Source of the DNA: Pseudobdellovibrionaceae bacterium
GTDB taxonomy: Bacteria > Bdellovibrionota > Bdellovibrionia > Bdellovibrionales > Bdellovibrionaceae
Direction: 5' to 3'
Assembly (NCBI GenBank): GCA_030158485.1
Contig: JAOASS010000016.1
Coordinates: forward strand, 20,585-84,584
DNA: 64,000 nucleotides
Shown here: positions 1 to 9,672 of the stretch, piece by piece
Numbering within the stretch: the stretch's first letter is position 1
How the letters are laid out: every line of letters begins with the position of its first letter
The notes under the pieces: generated by a model
Seen by the model: the letters and a program-made list of their open reading frames with translations, nothing else
Told to the model about the DNA's origin: nothing
The model's database searches: none
Made by a program: the position numbers and the translations under genes

Positions 1-221
1 CTCCGGGCGAACAGGTCCCAGTTCTGTCAGTTGAAAATGGTATTCAGGCGGCAACAAAAGCTTCTGGCACAAGTGTTTCAGCTGCAATCATGTCTGGAGC
101 TGCTGCTGTCATCTGGAGCGCGCACCCGAATGAAAGTGCGCTCCAGATCGTATCCCGAATTATTGACAGAGCAAATTTAATTCAAGGAAAAAATTTTATA
201 TCAATTGATCATTCTCTTTAA
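1..221 (+). CDS. C-terminal end of a subtilisin-like serine protease (partial)
   Basis: Only the last 72 residues are in the window; the frame starts at base 3 and ends in TAA. The segment contains SGTSVSAAIMSGAAA, which matches the catalytic-serine motif of S8 subtilases (usual form GTSMAAP) and the helix that follows it. The proline after the serine motif is replaced, which occurs in divergent members. The Asp and His parts of the triad lie outside the window. Its stop overlaps the stop of the next subtilase, which is on the opposite strand, so the two protease genes are convergent. Confidence 0.75.
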   Translation, partial: PGEQVPVLSVENGIQAATKASGTSVSAAIMSGAAAVIWSAHPNESALQIVSRIIDRANLIQGKNFISIDHSL

Positions 222-1702
222 TAACAACCAGTTAAATCCATGCTTATATTTGCTGCCATTGAGACTGCTTTCAGTGAATTTATTTTTCCTCCGGATAAAA
301 TCTTATTTTTTAATGAAATAATCGGGTCAACTGAACTTGAAATAATAGCTTTTACTTGCTGATAAGTCAGACTAGGATTTGCCGATTTCACTAAAACTGC
401 AAGGCCTGTCACGAGCGGGGCAGCCATGGATGTCCCACTCATTTTCATATAACTATTACCAGTCACTGTTGATAAAATGGAAGAGCCAGGTGCTGCAACA
501 TCAACTAATTTTTTACTGTAGTTAGAAAATTTTGTTAAATTGTTATCAGCTTTTGAGGCTGCAACTCTAATAATGTTAGTCTCAGTAAAAGCAGCTGGAT
601 AATAAGCTTTTTGTGCGATATCGAAGCCTGTTCCATTGATTCCATTTCCGGCGGCTACTATAAATAGAACTCCTGCTTTTTCTGCTCTTTTAATTGCAGA
701 TTCGAGTGCTTGAGATCGACTTGTTGAGCCCCAGCTATTGTTTATTGCAAAGACTTTCTTTTTAACGGCATAATCAATTGCCTTAATCGCGTTGGAAGTG
801 CTACCAGAACCATCGTTTCCAATAAACTTAAGTGCCATCAATTTTACTTTCTGTGCTCCGCCGTAGATGCCTTTTGTCGTACTTCCAGAAGCGCCAATAA
901 TTCCTGCGACATGCGTTCCATGATTAGAGCTTGTTGTTGTCATGGGATTTGAGTTGCCGCTGACAAAGTTCCAACCATAGATATCGTCTACAAATCCATT
1001 TTCATCATCATCGCGATTATTCCCAGGAATCTCTTGCGAATTCATCCAAATATTTGATTGTAAATCTTTGTGTCTATAATCGATACCTGAGTCCACGACA
1101 GCGACAACTATTTCTTCAGATCCTAGAGTAAACTTCCAAGCAGATTGTGATTGAATATTGGAGTGGTGCCACTGAGGTGTGCTGAGGGTCTCATTCGAAT
1201 CGTCTGTGGAATTTTGAAAATTTACTTCTTCATCGTTGGGAATTAAGAAAAGTGGATAATCAGGCTCTACGAATTTAAAATTTCTTTCTTGTGCTATTTT
1301 TTGAATGAGTTCTTTTTTTGTATTTTCATCGCCTTTTATATCAAAAGAAAATGTATTTCTCCCGACATTTTTCAAATGAACTCCTGATACAATATAATCA
1401 TGGACTGGTTTTCCGCTAGGAGGCAGTCCTGATTCTATTAAATCGGTTTCATCTTCAAACTCAATAATGTAGGAATCAATTTGAGAATCAATTGTGATAC
1501 TTTTAGATTCCTGCGGGAAAGCTTGTTCTGAAGAATGTGTTTGTAGATTTTGAATCGAATTGCATGCTAGCTCTTCGTTGCTTGTATTTTTATTTTCTGA
1601 TCCAGGCGCACAAGCCATAATTTGACTGATCAGAAGTAGTGAAGCAAGAGCTCCTATTTTTTTGAAATATTTTTTTTTATAGTTTTTAAAGATAGATTGC
1701 AT
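218..1702 (-). CDS. Subtilisin-like serine protease (S8), predicted lipoprotein
   Basis: The family cleaves peptide bonds with an Asp-His-Ser triad. Counted from the chosen start (494 residues), the triad is Asp204 (VVDSGID), His261 (NHGTHVAG) and Ser425 (SGTSMAAP), with the oxyanion Asn region at INNSWGS. The segment before it (about 70-150) resembles an I9-type propeptide. The N-terminus is a lipoprotein signal with lipobox QIMAC, so the mature enzyme should be anchored in an envelope membrane or released after processing. A longer frame opens at 1783, but ATG at 1702 is preceded by AGGGGA at good spacing and puts the signal peptide at the very N-terminus. It lies tail to tail with another subtilase; substrate unknown. 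Confidence 0.93.
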   Translation of the reverse strand: MQSIFKNYKKKYFKKIGALASLLLISQIMACAPGSENKNTSNEELACNSIQNLQTHSSEQAFPQESKSITIDSQIDSYIIEFEDETDLIESGLPPSGKPVHDYIVSGVHLKNVGRNTFSFDIKGDENTKKELIQKIAQERNFKFVEPDYPLFLIPNDEEVNFQNSTDDSNETLSTPQWHHSNIQSQSAWKFTLGSEEIVVAVVDSGIDYRHKDLQSNIWMNSQEIPGNNRDDDENGFVDDIYGWNFVSGNSNPMTTTSSNHGTHVAGIIGASGSTTKGIYGGAQKVKLMALKFIGNDGSGSTSNAIKAIDYAVKKKVFAINNSWGSTSRSQALESAIKRAEKAGVLFIVAAGNGINGTGFDIAQKAYYPAAFTETNIIRVAASKADNNLTKFSNYSKKLVDVAAPGSSILSTVTGNSYMKMSGTSMAAPLVTGLAVLVKSANPSLTYQQVKAIISSSVDPIISLKNKILSGGKINSLKAVSMAANISMDLTGCY

Positions 1703-1918
1703 TTGTTCCCCTTTCAAAAACGCTAACAGCATTTGTGAAACGGCAACAAAGTTATTTGTTATTTTGCAAAGAAAACCGGACAATAAAATGCGAATAATCC
1801 AAAAATGCCCCGTGATTTTTGAATGTGACTCATGATTATTGAGCAGATGCTAAAAATAAATTAAGAGTATTCATCGATTTTAAAAAATATTTTACGTCTC
1901 AGTCACAGCTCATGATTG

Positions 1919-3391
1919 TTATTGAATTGCTGTTTCATTAGTTTCAATTTCTTCTTCGTCAGCCATGCCATCTTCTGTCGGAGGCTTGCTGGCCAATGCG
2001 CTGGCATTCAGTAGCGCATTGGTAATAGTTGCTAAAACAAAGCCACGTGCAGAAGCGGATCGCGCTTGTTGAGCGATTTCGGATGTCATCATTCCATCCT
2101 GGGCTTTCCAAATTATTTCTTGTGATCTTAGCTTCGCATCTTCGCGAGAAAAAGCTTGTGCGCCATCTTGAAAGCTCCAAATAAAATCAGGAGTCTTTTT
2201 TGCGTACCATTCCCCGCCGACAACGTTATAATTTTCGTCCAGTTCGAGATCATAAACAAAAGTCATTTTTTTTGTTCTGATAAAGCTTGTAATGCCGATT
2301 GTGGGCTCCGTAAGAGCTGGATGAAAAGTATCCATAGTAATTCCGACAATATATTGAGCCCTTGGACTTCTGAAAGATTTAAAAGGATCTGATTTTAAAT
2401 CAGACAGGGATCTGATTGCTGAATTTAAATTATGTGTTGGGATAAAAGTTTTTGGATCAAAATAATGGTAGTCGTACCCCGTGATTGGGTAGTTCCAAAC
2501 TTCAGTACCGTTTGAGGAATCCATCACGAAGCTTCTGTTATTTAAGCCGACTTTGTTAACAATAGCTAAATGCCAGCTCATAGGATTTGAGTCTAAGCAG
2601 GAAGGCTCAAGGGGTCTCAAGTACGAATCTCGATCTACTATATCTTGGCGGCAGCGGTCACCTGCTCGATGGGATCTGGGGGATGAAGTCGCCCAAAGCC
2701 AAGACATGAGGCCTTTGATATCATGTGCATGAAAAGTGATAGAGTGCTGACCTGAAACATCTTTTAATGTGACTGGTGAGTGAGGTGAAGTTGGAATCAT
2801 GTGAGTGACGGCGGCCCATCCGTGACAAATTCCCGTCCAAGTAGCAACGCTGCCCTCAGTTTGGTAATCACGTAATCCTTTTTCCCACATGAAATGAGAT
2901 AAAGTCCAATTAGAATCTCCAATCAGAAGATCATACTTCTCAGCCGGAGAGAGTTCATTTATTCGACCAGTGTTAATAAATGTTAAAGCAGGATTGAGGC
3001 TGTAATTTTGATAGTTTTCTATAAAGTTTTTCGACTTCGTGCTATTTGGGCTTGCGTAGCGAAAACTTAAAATACCTTTATGGATTGGCCAATAGGAACC
3101 TGACCAGGGTTCAAAACCAGATTGACCTTTTGTTAAGCCTTGGGCCTGCATCCAACTGATATTGACTGTGTAATTCAAATTTTGAAGAAATACTTTGAAA
3201 TCATCGTGAGCGGAGGGTTCTGAGTTAGGGTAAATTTTTTCAGCTTTTGTGTTAAGGGTCAAAAGCAGCGTGGCGATCAAAATAAATTGACTTAAAAAAA
3301 ATTCTTTAGAAGTTTTTTTTTGTGCGTTGAATAGAGTGAATTTTAATTTTAAATAAAACGGTGATTTTCGCAAGATTCCCCCAAGAGTCAC
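1919..3391 (-). CDS. Secreted transglutaminase-elicitor-like protein
   Basis: A 490-residue exported protein with a hydrophobic segment near residues 31-48 ending in a TKA-like cleavage region. It contains GICHGWAAV (Cys189, His190), then HLAIVNKVG (His274) and FVMDSSNG (Asp291). That Cys/His/Asp spacing fits the papain-like transglutaminase fold, closest in my reading to the transglutaminase-elicitor family known from Phytophthora and some bacteria. Such enzymes crosslink Gln and Lys or act as related amidases; activity here is inference. No ATG is present near the start: the frame opens with GTG at 3391, while TTG at 3373 follows a GGGGGAA stretch and may be the true start. The C-terminal tail is acidic (EEEIE). 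Confidence 0.6.
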   Translation of the reverse strand: MTLGGILRKSPFYLKLKFTLFNAQKKTSKEFFLSQFILIATLLLTLNTKAEKIYPNSEPSAHDDFKVFLQNLNYTVNISWMQAQGLTKGQSGFEPWSGSYWPIHKGILSFRYASPNSTKSKNFIENYQNYSLNPALTFINTGRINELSPAEKYDLLIGDSNWTLSHFMWEKGLRDYQTEGSVATWTGICHGWAAVTHMIPTSPHSPVTLKDVSGQHSITFHAHDIKGLMSWLWATSSPRSHRAGDRCRQDIVDRDSYLRPLEPSCLDSNPMSWHLAIVNKVGLNNRSFVMDSSNGTEVWNYPITGYDYHYFDPKTFIPTHNLNSAIRSLSDLKSDPFKSFRSPRAQYIVGITMDTFHPALTEPTIGITSFIRTKKMTFVYDLELDENYNVVGGEWYAKKTPDFIWSFQDGAQAFSREDAKLRSQEIIWKAQDGMMTSEIAQQARSASARGFVLATITNALLNASALASKPPTEDGMADEEEIETNETAIQ

Positions 3392-3509
3392 CCGAATAAT
3401 CGATGACGGCTCTGCTTGGGTGCAAAGTTTGTTCCTTAGCCTGAGCTACAAAATATGAACTTGTGAAGTCGTGAAGTCCCTTTTCGCCGTTTGAAGTTAT
3501 CTCAAAAAG

Positions 3510-3896
3510 TTATTCTTCGTCCTCTTCTTCCTCGTCGTCCTCATTTTCATCATCATCTTCTTCGTCCTCGTCTTCTTCAGAAGCAACTTCAGCTTCAATT
3601 TTAACGAGCCAACCTTCTTCGTAAGGATCTTCCATAATAATCGTAGGATCTTCGACTACTTGGGCATTAATTTCTAAAATTTCACCATCGACTGGAGAGT
3701 AAATATCGAGTGGACCGTCGCTTGTTTCGATAGTTCCAATAACAGCTTCAGCTTCTACTTTTTCACCTTCAGGAGAAAGATCAACCGAAGATATTTCATC
3801 GAAGTCTTCAAGGGCTTCTTCGTTTATGCCAATTGTGATAACGCCGTCTTCATTTTGCATCCACATTGAGCCCATATAGTTTCTTCGTTCACTCAT
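3510..3896 (-). CDS. GcvH-like lipoyl-domain protein lacking the lipoyl lysine, with acidic tail
   Basis: Residues 10-105 of 128 follow the glycine cleavage H-protein pattern: WMQNEDGVITIGI at the start, DIYSPVDGEI around the swinging-arm hairpin and DPYEEGWLVKI at the end. In GcvH the hairpin reads ESVKAASDIYSP and the Lys carries lipoate; here it reads ETSDGPLDIYSP, so Asp60 replaces it. The last 25 or so residues are almost only Glu and Asp. It therefore cannot act as an ordinary lipoylated aminomethyl carrier, and no other glycine-cleavage gene is nearby. Role unknown; an adaptor or repurposed fold is inference. GGTGG precedes the ATG. Confidence 0.65.
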   Translation of the reverse strand: MSERRNYMGSMWMQNEDGVITIGINEEALEDFDEISSVDLSPEGEKVEAEAVIGTIETSDGPLDIYSPVDGEILEINAQVVEDPTIIMEDPYEEGWLVKIEAEVASEEDEDEEDDDENEDDEEEEDEE

Positions 3897-4078
3897 AATT
3901 CCACCTTCGTTTGAATATTTTTAGTAAACCAATTAGAACAAAAAAGGGACGACTTTTGAAAAGCATCTAACGCGCAGCATGTTGGGCTTTACGAATCACT
4001 GTTGTTTCTGGTACACACTCGGTCGAACGTTCATATTGCAAAAACGAAATCTTTATCAATTTTCAGAGGGGGGAATTG

Positions 4079-4684
4079 ATGACGAAACGGGTTTTTGTCT
4101 ACGGTTCTTTATCAAAAGGCATGGTCCATTTTGATAAAATCGCAGGCGCAGTCCAAAACAGTGAAAAAGCATGGGTAAATGGCGCGGCGTACCAGTTGCG
4201 TGTTGGTTATCCTGTGCTTCTTAAAGGAATATCAAATCAAATTGTCGGCACCGTAGTTGAACTTAATTCTTTCGATCTCATGTTACCTTTATTAGATCTA
4301 TTTTATGGGTACTCTGGTCTGGATTCTTCTAAAAGCCTTCATTTTCGAGAGCTCACTCAGGCGAAGTTATCAACTGGTGAAAATGTTGATTGTTGGGTTT
4401 ACTATTTGAATCCGCGAAAGTTACCTTCCAGTGCTCGTTTTATAGGTGACGGTGACTGGGAGTCTGGAATTCAAGGCCCTAAATTCACAGATCAGTTAAC
4501 TGAAAAGCAAAAGCATTATATCCGTAGGTTGGGATCTGCTACTGGCCGAGAGGTTGTTCCCATTGATCTGCCACTTTATCGGGAATTGATGAATTTGGAA
4601 TTGATAGTGGACAAGGGGCGTCGACTTGCTTTATCTAAGTTCGGACAAGAGGTTTGCCGTTATCTTGGAGAATCAAAAGCCTAA
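4079..4684 (+). CDS. Gamma-glutamylcyclotransferase-like (AIG2/GGCT) protein
   Basis: The N-terminus RVFVYGSLSKGM matches the YGSL signature of the GGCT fold, which in characterised members cyclises gamma-glutamyl groups to 5-oxoproline. Residues 1-125 form this domain. The C-terminal part (about 130-200) has no feature I recognise. ATG at 4079 was preferred over TTG at 4076; a strong purine run (GAGGGGGG) lies just upstream. The 3' end overlaps the following tRNA methyltransferase gene, so the two are probably co-translated. Substrate is not evident. Confidence 0.7.
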   Translation: MTKRVFVYGSLSKGMVHFDKIAGAVQNSEKAWVNGAAYQLRVGYPVLLKGISNQIVGTVVELNSFDLMLPLLDLFYGYSGLDSSKSLHFRELTQAKLSTGENVDCWVYYLNPRKLPSSARFIGDGDWESGIQGPKFTDQLTEKQKHYIRRLGSATGREVVPIDLPLYRELMNLELIVDKGRRLALSKFGQEVCRYLGESKA

Positions 4685-5150
4685 TTTTAGAATTGTTTTA
4701 GTAGAGCCGGAAATCCCACAAAATACGGGGAATATCGGAAGAACCTGCGTTGCCACTGCTTCAGAACTTCATCTCGTTGGAAAATTAGGTTTTGAAATCA
4801 ATGACAAGAATTTAAAAAGAGCAGGTCTTGATTACTGGCAACATCTGACTTGGCATCACCACGAAACATTTCAAGATTGGCTTCTTTATGTCGAAGATCA
4901 GTCTCGAGTTTTTTATTACTCGGCATTTGCTACAAAGAATTATACGAACGTTGAATATCAAAAAGGTGACTGGCTTGTTTTTGGTAAAGAAACAAAAGGC
5001 TTAGATCCTGAAATTTTAAATCGAAATCAAGAAAAGTCACTTGTTATTCCTTTATTAGGCCCAGCTCGCGGTCTCAATTTGGCGACAGCGGTTGCCGTTG
5101 TTGCCTATGAAGGTGTCAGGCAATTACATACAACAGAAAGTGAAATATAA
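4665..5150 (+). CDS. trmL: tRNA (cytidine34-2'-O)-methyltransferase, TrmL-like SPOUT enzyme
   Basis: This SPOUT-class enzyme uses S-adenosylmethionine to 2'-O-methylate the wobble nucleotide of certain tRNAs. The sequence has VLVEPEIPQNTGNIGR near the start, VFGKETKGL in the middle and IPLLGPARGLNLATAVAV near the end, the three blocks expected of the trefoil-knot SAM site. TTG at 4665 gives 161 residues, close to the usual length of about 157. An earlier TTG at 4626 would add residues that do not fit the family. It overlaps the end of the upstream gene by 20 bases; start moderately certain. Confidence 0.85.
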   Translation: MENQKPNFRIVLVEPEIPQNTGNIGRTCVATASELHLVGKLGFEINDKNLKRAGLDYWQHLTWHHHETFQDWLLYVEDQSRVFYYSAFATKNYTNVEYQKGDWLVFGKETKGLDPEILNRNQEKSLVIPLLGPARGLNLATAVAVVAYEGVRQLHTTESEI

Positions 5151-5152
5151 AA

Positions 5153-5707
5153 ATGGAAAGAAAACGACAGTTATGGGCTCTTATTTTTTTTGGATTGCTA
5201 GCTGTGGCTCCCTTTATTCCTGTTGCCACTAGTTTTTTCGAGCTTCGGTCGGCCATTTTATTTGATGAACAAGTTTTTTGGGCTGATGGTCAGGAGTTTA
5301 AATACTCAGTTCCCCAATTGAATAAAGGATTTTACGAACTCCGTCTTGATTCTTCGGTTTCGGATTGGCAGCCGATAGTGAAATTGACATGGAGTTTGAT
5401 GGAAAAGAAAACGTCTCGTGAAATTATATCAGTTTCCGAGCCGCAAGAAATCATTCTAACAAAGCCAATTGCTAAAATTCTGATTTCTGAAAATACCCAG
5501 GGCGAAAATGAACTTTTAATTCGCTTTTCCAATTCAAATCCGACTCAACATGTTTTAAGAATTAAATTGGGCCAAGATCGAGACTCGATGCTGGCCAAGG
5601 GTTCCCGTGAATTCGGGATTGTTCTCGCCGTCAGTCTAGCTTTGATGTTGTTGCTATGGAAACCCCTGATGAAGCCACTCAAATTGGCTCCGCCAATAAC
5701 GAAATAG
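5153..5707 (+). CDS. Membrane protein of unknown function with two terminal membrane segments
   Basis: A 184-residue protein I do not recognise. A hydrophobic segment spans about residues 7-28 and a second about 154-170. Between them lies a polar region of about 120 residues rich in beta-type alternation, which probably faces the periplasm. The gene starts two bases after the trmL stop, so it is likely translated from the same transcript. A 99-base gap separates it from secA. Confidence 0.6.
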   Translation: MERKRQLWALIFFGLLAVAPFIPVATSFFELRSAILFDEQVFWADGQEFKYSVPQLNKGFYELRLDSSVSDWQPIVKLTWSLMEKKTSREIISVSEPQEIILTKPIAKILISENTQGENELLIRFSNSNPTQHVLRIKLGQDRDSMLAKGSREFGIVLAVSLALMLLLWKPLMKPLKLAPPITK

Positions 5708-5806
5708 AGCAGCTGATCATATCTTGGAACCTCACCTGTAGCAGTCTATCGATGACGCTCTAAGGTGTTGCCGTTCTGATGCCCTAGAGATATTCTAGCA
5801 CAACTT

Positions 5807-8506
5807 ATGACGGCAAATTTTTTAGCAAAAATATTCGGTACCAAGCATGATCGTGAAATGAAAAAGTTGAAACCTTTGGTTGATCAAATCAACCAACTGG
5901 AATCTTCTCTGCAATCCCTTTCAGATGATCAGCTCAAAGCAAAGACACCTTTTTTTAAAGAGCGACTGGCGAAAGGCGAATCTGTTGATTCCATTCTTCC
6001 AGAAGCTTTTGCAGTTTGTCGCGAAGCTTCGAAGCGTGTGCTCGGCATGCGACATTACGATGTCCAGCTCATTGGTGGGATTATTCTTCACAAAGGAACC
6101 ATCGCTGAAATGAGAACCGGAGAAGGTAAAACCTTAGTGGCCACATTGCCGGTTTATTTAAATGCACTTACAGGTCGTGGAGTTCACGTTGTGACAGTCA
6201 ATGACTACCTGGCCAAGCGAGATGCCGAGTGGATGGGTCGTCTTTATAATTGGTTAGGCTTAACCTCTGGTATTATCGTGCATGGATTAAATGATGAAGA
6301 GCGAAAAGTTTCATATAAATCGGACATAACATATGCCACAAACAATGAATTAGGCTTTGATTATCTTCGAGATAACATGAAGTATGATTTAAATGATTAT
6401 GTTCAGCGCGAACATCATTTTGCGATTGTTGATGAATGTGATTCAATTCTGATCGATGAAGCCAGAACTCCTCTGATTATTTCGGGTCCAGCGGAAGCTT
6501 CGACGGATAAGTATTACTCAATTAATAAAGTGATTCCATCTCTTGAAAAAGACAAACATTTCACGATTGAAGAAAAATCTAAAACTGCTGCATTGACGGA
6601 AGAAGGCATTACAAAACTTGAACAACTTCTTAAAGTTGGAAATTTATACGATCCAGAGCATATTGAAACTCTTCATCACGTTTACCAAGCACTGAAAGCG
6701 CATCAGCTTTATCGTAAAGATGTTGAATACATGGTGATGAACAATGAAGTGGTTATTGTGGACGAATTTACAGGTCGTCTGATGCCCGGTCGTCGCTGGA
6801 GTGATGGCCTCCATCAGGCTATCGAAGCCAAAGAAGGTGTTGACGTCAAAAACGAAAATCAAACTTTAGCTTCAATTACATTTCAAAATTATTTTAAAAT
6901 GTATACGAAGATGTCGGGAATGACTGGAACTGCGGATACAGAAGCTGTTGAATTCAAAAAAATCTATAATTTAGATGTCAGCGTTATTCCGACGAATAAG
7001 TCGATTCAAAGAAAAGACGAAGAAGACGTTGTTTATAAAGACCAAAATGCGAAATATAAAGCAATTGTCCAGGACGTTAAGTCAAGAGTTGATCGTGGAC
7101 AGCCAATTTTGATCGGAACAGTCAGTATTGAAAAATCAGAAACTTTGAGCTCTTTCTTGAAAAAAGAAGGTATTCGCCATGATGTTTTAAATGCGAAAGC
7201 ACACGAACGTGAAGCAGAAATAGTTGCTCAAGCCGGAAGAAAAGGTGCGATTACAATTGCAACCAATATGGCCGGTCGCGGAACAGATATCGTTTTGGGT
7301 GGTAATGCTGAAATTATGGCGAAGAAATCAACAGGTCTTGAAGAAGGGCTTGAGTTTGAAGAAGCAGTTAAAAAATTTAAAGCACAATGTGATGCAGAAC
7401 GCCCTCTGGTCGTAGAAGCGGGTGGACTTTATATTATCGGAACTGAACGACATGAATCTCGACGTATCGACAATCAGCTTCGCGGTCGTTCAGGTCGTCA
7501 AGGTGATCCCGGAGAATCAAAATTTTACTTAGCTCTTGATGACGATCTCATGCGGATTTTTAATGGTGAACGAATTCAAAAAATTATGGGAATGCTCAAT
7601 ATCCCTGACGATGAGCCCATCACCGCTAAAATGGTGACTCGATCAATTGAAGGTGCACAAAGAAAAGTAGAAGGACATCACTTCGATGTGCGTAAGAATT
7701 TACTTGATTATGACAATGTCATGAATTTGCAGCGCCAAGCAATTTACATGATGAGACGTCAAATTTTAGAAGGTCAAAATATCGAACGCACTGTACTTGA
7801 TATGCTAGGTGATGTTACTTCTGTGACACTCGATACGCATGTGCCGCAAGAAAGTAAAAAAGAAAATTGGAGCTTAGAAGGTCTTAACAACACACTTCAA
7901 CAGCAATTCGGTCTGCGCATTGAGCTTAACGAAAGTATGACTCATGAGTCGATTACGACAGCTGTCAGTCAAGCTGTGAAAGCTGTTTATGATCATCAAA
8001 AATCAACCATGGGAACTTTCTTTGAGCAGATTTTAAAAATGGTTTTGTTGCAAGCCATTGACCAAAGATGGAAAGAACACTTACTCATTATTGATAAGCT
8101 AAAAGAAGGAATTAATCTTCGGGGCTATGCTCAAAAAGACCCCATTATTGAATATAAAAAAGAAGCGTTTAATGCGTTTGTTAAGTTAAATGATGTCATT
8201 AAATCTGATGTTATTGAAAAAATGATGAAAGTTCAAATTGTGGCTCAGCAGGCAGAACAAGCACTTGCGAGTTTTCAACCTGAAGAAGCTGATCTAAGTA
8301 ACTTAGACTATCAGCATCCTGATGCGCGATCTTCTTCACGTCCGCCAGCCACTAGGTCTTCAGAACAACTTGAACCCGATAGCCAGGGTTTGAATGCAAG
8401 CGGCCAGACTCGTCGGATGACGATGTCCCGTCAATCTGCTTATTCTGATGATTCTAAAATGAACCGCGCTGACAGAAGAAAACTTGAAAAGCACAAGAGG
8501 AAATAA
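5807..8506 (+). CDS. secA: Preprotein translocase ATPase SecA
   Basis: SecA drives unfolded preproteins through SecYEG using ATP. The 899 residues have the expected order: Walker [10 protein letters not shown] at 102-110, Walker B DECD at 209-212 followed by [11 protein letters not shown], the preprotein-binding region with YYSINKV, and NBD2 motifs such as [15 protein letters not shown] and [13 protein letters not shown]. The C-terminus ends in a basic stretch ([14 protein letters not shown]) and lacks the Cys-rich zinc motif that binds SecB in many proteobacteria. No strong ribosome binding site precedes the ATG, but the N-terminus fits the family. Confidence 0.98.
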   Translation: MTANFLAKIFGTKHDREMKKLKPLVDQINQLESSLQSLSDDQLKAKTPFFKERLAKGESVDSILPEAFAVCREASKRVLGMRHYDVQLIGGIILHKGTIAEMRTGEGKTLVATLPVYLNALTGRGVHVVTVNDYLAKRDAEWMGRLYNWLGLTSGIIVHGLNDEERKVSYKSDITYATNNELGFDYLRDNMKYDLNDYVQREHHFAIVDECDSILIDEARTPLIISGPAEASTDKYYSINKVIPSLEKDKHFTIEEKSKTAALTEEGITKLEQLLKVGNLYDPEHIETLHHVYQALKAHQLYRKDVEYMVMNNEVVIVDEFTGRLMPGRRWSDGLHQAIEAKEGVDVKNENQTLASITFQNYFKMYTKMSGMTGTADTEAVEFKKIYNLDVSVIPTNKSIQRKDEEDVVYKDQNAKYKAIVQDVKSRVDRGQPILIGTVSIEKSETLSSFLKKEGIRHDVLNAKAHEREAEIVAQAGRKGAITIATNMAGRGTDIVLGGNAEIMAKKSTGLEEGLEFEEAVKKFKAQCDAERPLVVEAGGLYIIGTERHESRRIDNQLRGRSGRQGDPGESKFYLALDDDLMRIFNGERIQKIMGMLNIPDDEPITAKMVTRSIEGAQRKVEGHHFDVRKNLLDYDNVMNLQRQAIYMMRRQILEGQNIERTVLDMLGDVTSVTLDTHVPQESKKENWSLEGLNNTLQQQFGLRIELNESMTHESITTAVSQAVKAVYDHQKSTMGTFFEQILKMVLLQAIDQRWKEHLLIIDKLKEGINLRGYAQKDPIIEYKKEAFNAFVKLNDVIKSDVIEKMMKVQIVAQQAEQALASFQPEEADLSNLDYQHPDARSSSRPPATRSSEQLEPDSQGLNASGQTRRMTMSRQSAYSDDSKMNRADRRKLEKHKRK

Positions 8507-8508
8507 AG

Positions 8509-9096
8509 TTGGCAATTTGTCCCAGTTGTCAGGCTCAAATTAAAATTGGCTCTGAATTTTTCGGTGGCTTGTTCACTTGTCCAGAATGTCTTGCTATCTA
8601 TTTTATTGGTTTTGATGGTAGCCCAGAGTCTAGACAACAACAGGAGTCTCAGCCATTCAGCGAAAGCATAATCTTACCTGATGATTCCAATTTACCTGAA
8701 ACAGCTTTCGAGACTCAGCCTGATCCACAAATAGATTCAGTGCCCTATTCTAATCCAATTCAGGATTATGTCGCTCGTGATCAGCTCGAAGAAACCTCAA
8801 GCTCTCCGATTTTCAGTCCTTTGCAAGATGTAATCGATTTCGCTCATAATGAAGAGTCAACGTCACTAGCATCGTTTAATGTTCAAATTCGAGGTCTTGA
8901 CGTAAATGAAAATTTGCAAGCTTTGAAAGATATTTTATCAGATTCAAAACTTCAGCTCAATTTCGATCAGCTTAAAAAGAAAATAAAAAATGGAATTTTA
9001 AAATTAGAGAAACTGAGCCCGGCGCAAGCGGCCGTTCTTTCATTTCGCTTGCGCCCATTGCCTATCGAAATGAAATGGGAGCAAAGTCTTTTATGA
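8509..9096 (+). CDS. Zinc-ribbon protein of unknown function, downstream of secA
   Basis: The first 30 residues have a double-Cys ribbon: CPSC, then CPEC about 20 residues later, a likely structural zinc site. Residues 40-120 are polar and low in hydrophobics, probably disordered. Residues 120-195 form a compact helical segment (ALKDILSDSKLQLNFDQLKK and on) that I cannot assign. The start is TTG, two bases after the secA stop, with AGAGGAAA inside the end of secA as ribosome binding site. Linked expression with secA is very likely; a functional link is only inference. Confidence 0.6.
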   Translation: MAICPSCQAQIKIGSEFFGGLFTCPECLAIYFIGFDGSPESRQQQESQPFSESIILPDDSNLPETAFETQPDPQIDSVPYSNPIQDYVARDQLEETSSSPIFSPLQDVIDFAHNEESTSLASFNVQIRGLDVNENLQALKDILSDSKLQLNFDQLKKKIKNGILKLEKLSPAQAAVLSFRLRPLPIEMKWEQSLL

Positions 9097-9662
9097 TTAA
9101 AGTCGTCATACTTGTCTTATTCTTGATATTAAATGCTAACGCGGAAGAAGTACCAGAAGGGACACAGAAGCCCAGTGAAGCAGCGGCACCAGAGGCCGTA
9201 ACACCAGATCAAAAAGCAAGTAAAGAGCTAACTGAAGTTGAAAAGCAGGTCTCAACATTAGGGGCAAAAGTTAAAGCTAAAAATGATTCAATTGAAAATC
9301 TATTAAAGCAAAAATCAGTTGAACAAGATCCAGATAAACTTTCTGAAATTGTAAAGCTTGTCCAGCAAGAGCATCGTGATTTAGAAAAATTAACTCAAGA
9401 ATACAATATCCAACTGAGCATCCTTCAATACCGATTTCCAGAAAGGGGTCTTAAGGCAGGAAGGCGTTATCAAAGATTAAATACAAAATCTTTAGATGAA
9501 ATGGAAAAGACGATGGGGCTTGAATCGCACCTTAAGAAATCCCGCGAAAAAATTAAAAAAGTTTATGGAATTCAGGAAAAAAAACCGACTTTTTCAAAAG
9601 ACAAAAAAAAGATTTTAATCGAAGAAGAAAGTCTTTTACAGCCCGCGACACTATCAAAGTAA
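9093..9662 (+). CDS. Secreted coiled-coil protein, function unknown
   Basis: ATG at 9093 overlaps the upstream stop as ATGA, so it is translationally coupled to the zinc-ribbon gene. The product (189 residues) starts with a clear signal peptide (MIKVVILVLFLILNANAEE). An Ala/Pro/Glu-rich linker follows, then a long charged helical region with heptad-like spacing (about 50-120) and a basic C-terminus (SKDKKKILIEEE). It is likely periplasmic. I recognise no enzyme motif. Confidence 0.55.
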   Translation: MIKVVILVLFLILNANAEEVPEGTQKPSEAAAPEAVTPDQKASKELTEVEKQVSTLGAKVKAKNDSIENLLKQKSVEQDPDKLSEIVKLVQQEHRDLEKLTQEYNIQLSILQYRFPERGLKAGRRYQRLNTKSLDEMEKTMGLESHLKKSREKIKKVYGIQEKKPTFSKDKKKILIEEESLLQPATLSK

Positions 9663-9672
9663 TTAAAGCCAA

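Noticed and set aside
1827..1920. Short repeated word CTCATGATTRTT between the subtilase and transglutaminase-like genes
   Set aside because: Only two imperfect copies in AT-rich DNA, one running into a coding end; too weak to list as a feature.
3510..3600. Simple-sequence repeat (GAA/GAT-rich)
   Set aside because: It is the coding sequence of the acidic tail of the GcvH-like protein, not an independent repeat element.
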